Shown piece by piece: positions 63,959 through 64,000 of a stretch of 64,000 nucleotides of DNA. The DNA comes from Nordella sp. HKS 07. Lineage in GTDB: Bacteria; Pseudomonadota; Alphaproteobacteria; Rhizobiales; Aestuariivirgaceae. The notes beneath the pieces are model-generated. The model was not told where the DNA came from and did not search any database. It saw nothing but the letters and a program-made list of their open reading frames with translations. The stretch spans positions 496,001 through 560,000 of the forward strand of contig NZ_CP049258.1 of NCBI RefSeq assembly GCF_011046735.1, read 5' to 3'. The position numbers were made by a program, and so were the translations under genes. Every line of letters starts with the position of its first letter. Position 1 is the stretch's first letter.

Positions 63959-64000
63959 TCAGAAGCAGTGATCGGCGCTTGGCGCCTTGTAACCCTCCTC
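63959..64000 (-). CDS. C-terminus of a gene, probably the ABC solute-binding protein
   Basis: Thirteen codons and a TGA enter from the right edge (EEGYKAPSADHCF). The position upstream of the ATPase and permeases, with a hairpin after the stop, fits a family 3 amino-acid-binding protein, but too little is present to prove it. Confidence 0.45.
   Translation of the reverse strand, partial: EEGYKAPSADHCF

Overview
The window is GC-rich DNA from an alphaproteobacterium, most likely of the order Hyphomicrobiales (Rhizobiales). The basis is the gene content (nar operon with a fused NarK, rhizobial-type cyclases, porin, many binding-protein ABC importers) and several families of short dispersed palindromic repeats of the kind common in that order. 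No rRNA, tRNA, CRISPR array, phage or complete insertion sequence is seen. Both ends cut through genes.

Layout. 1-4.9 kb: a truncated secreted protein, a small hypothetical protein, an acyl-CoA synthetase, and a methyltransferase / EamA exporter / isochorismatase-type hydrolase run. 4.9-18 kb: a respiratory nitrate reduction island. A Crp/Fnr regulator without iron-sulfur cysteines (NarR-like) is divergent from narK-narG-narH-narJ-narI, a parvulin-type prolyl isomerase, moeA and a DUF2478-like gene. Two perfect FNR-type boxes lie in the divergent promoter region. 18-21.8 kb: a sulfate-type ABC importer (binding protein, cysT, cysW, cysA) converges on the end of the nar operon. 21.9-27.3 kb: a membrane adenylate cyclase, a two-component system, three small genes and a frameshifted small membrane protein gene. 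27.6-30.6 kb: malonyl-CoA decarboxylase and malonyl-CoA synthetase.

30.7-41.7 kb: a long minus-strand catabolic cluster with an aspartoacylase-family deacylase, a complete dipeptide-type ABC importer (A, B, C, D, F), an M81 peptidase and a mandelate-racemase-type enzyme, with a GlxA-type AraC regulator upstream. 41.9-51 kb: an alpha/beta hydrolase, a polyamine-type ABC importer, an M24-fold hydrolase that has lost its metal ligands, an M20 deacylase and an FAD amine oxidase. This looks like uptake and breakdown of a nitrogenous compound. 51.3-58.7 kb: small secreted protein, SRPBCC protein, soluble cyclase, porin, YnfA-type membrane protein, and a periplasmic sorbosone-dehydrogenase-like protein paired with a monohaem cytochrome c. 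58.9-64 kb: a class III aminotransferase, an enolase-superfamily enzyme and an amino-acid-type ABC importer cut by the window edge.

The features most worth a second look are the paired FNR boxes beside a regulator that keeps the FNR DNA-reading residues but lacks the Fe-S cysteines, the long nar-plus-maturation operon, the metal-free M24 protein, and a family of roughly 115-bp composite palindromic elements. These elements show compensatory base changes, and their CTAG ends repeatedly coincide with stop codons. I did not find a clearly new defence or mobile system. Gene functions are assigned from recognised motifs and family resemblance by reading, with no database search.
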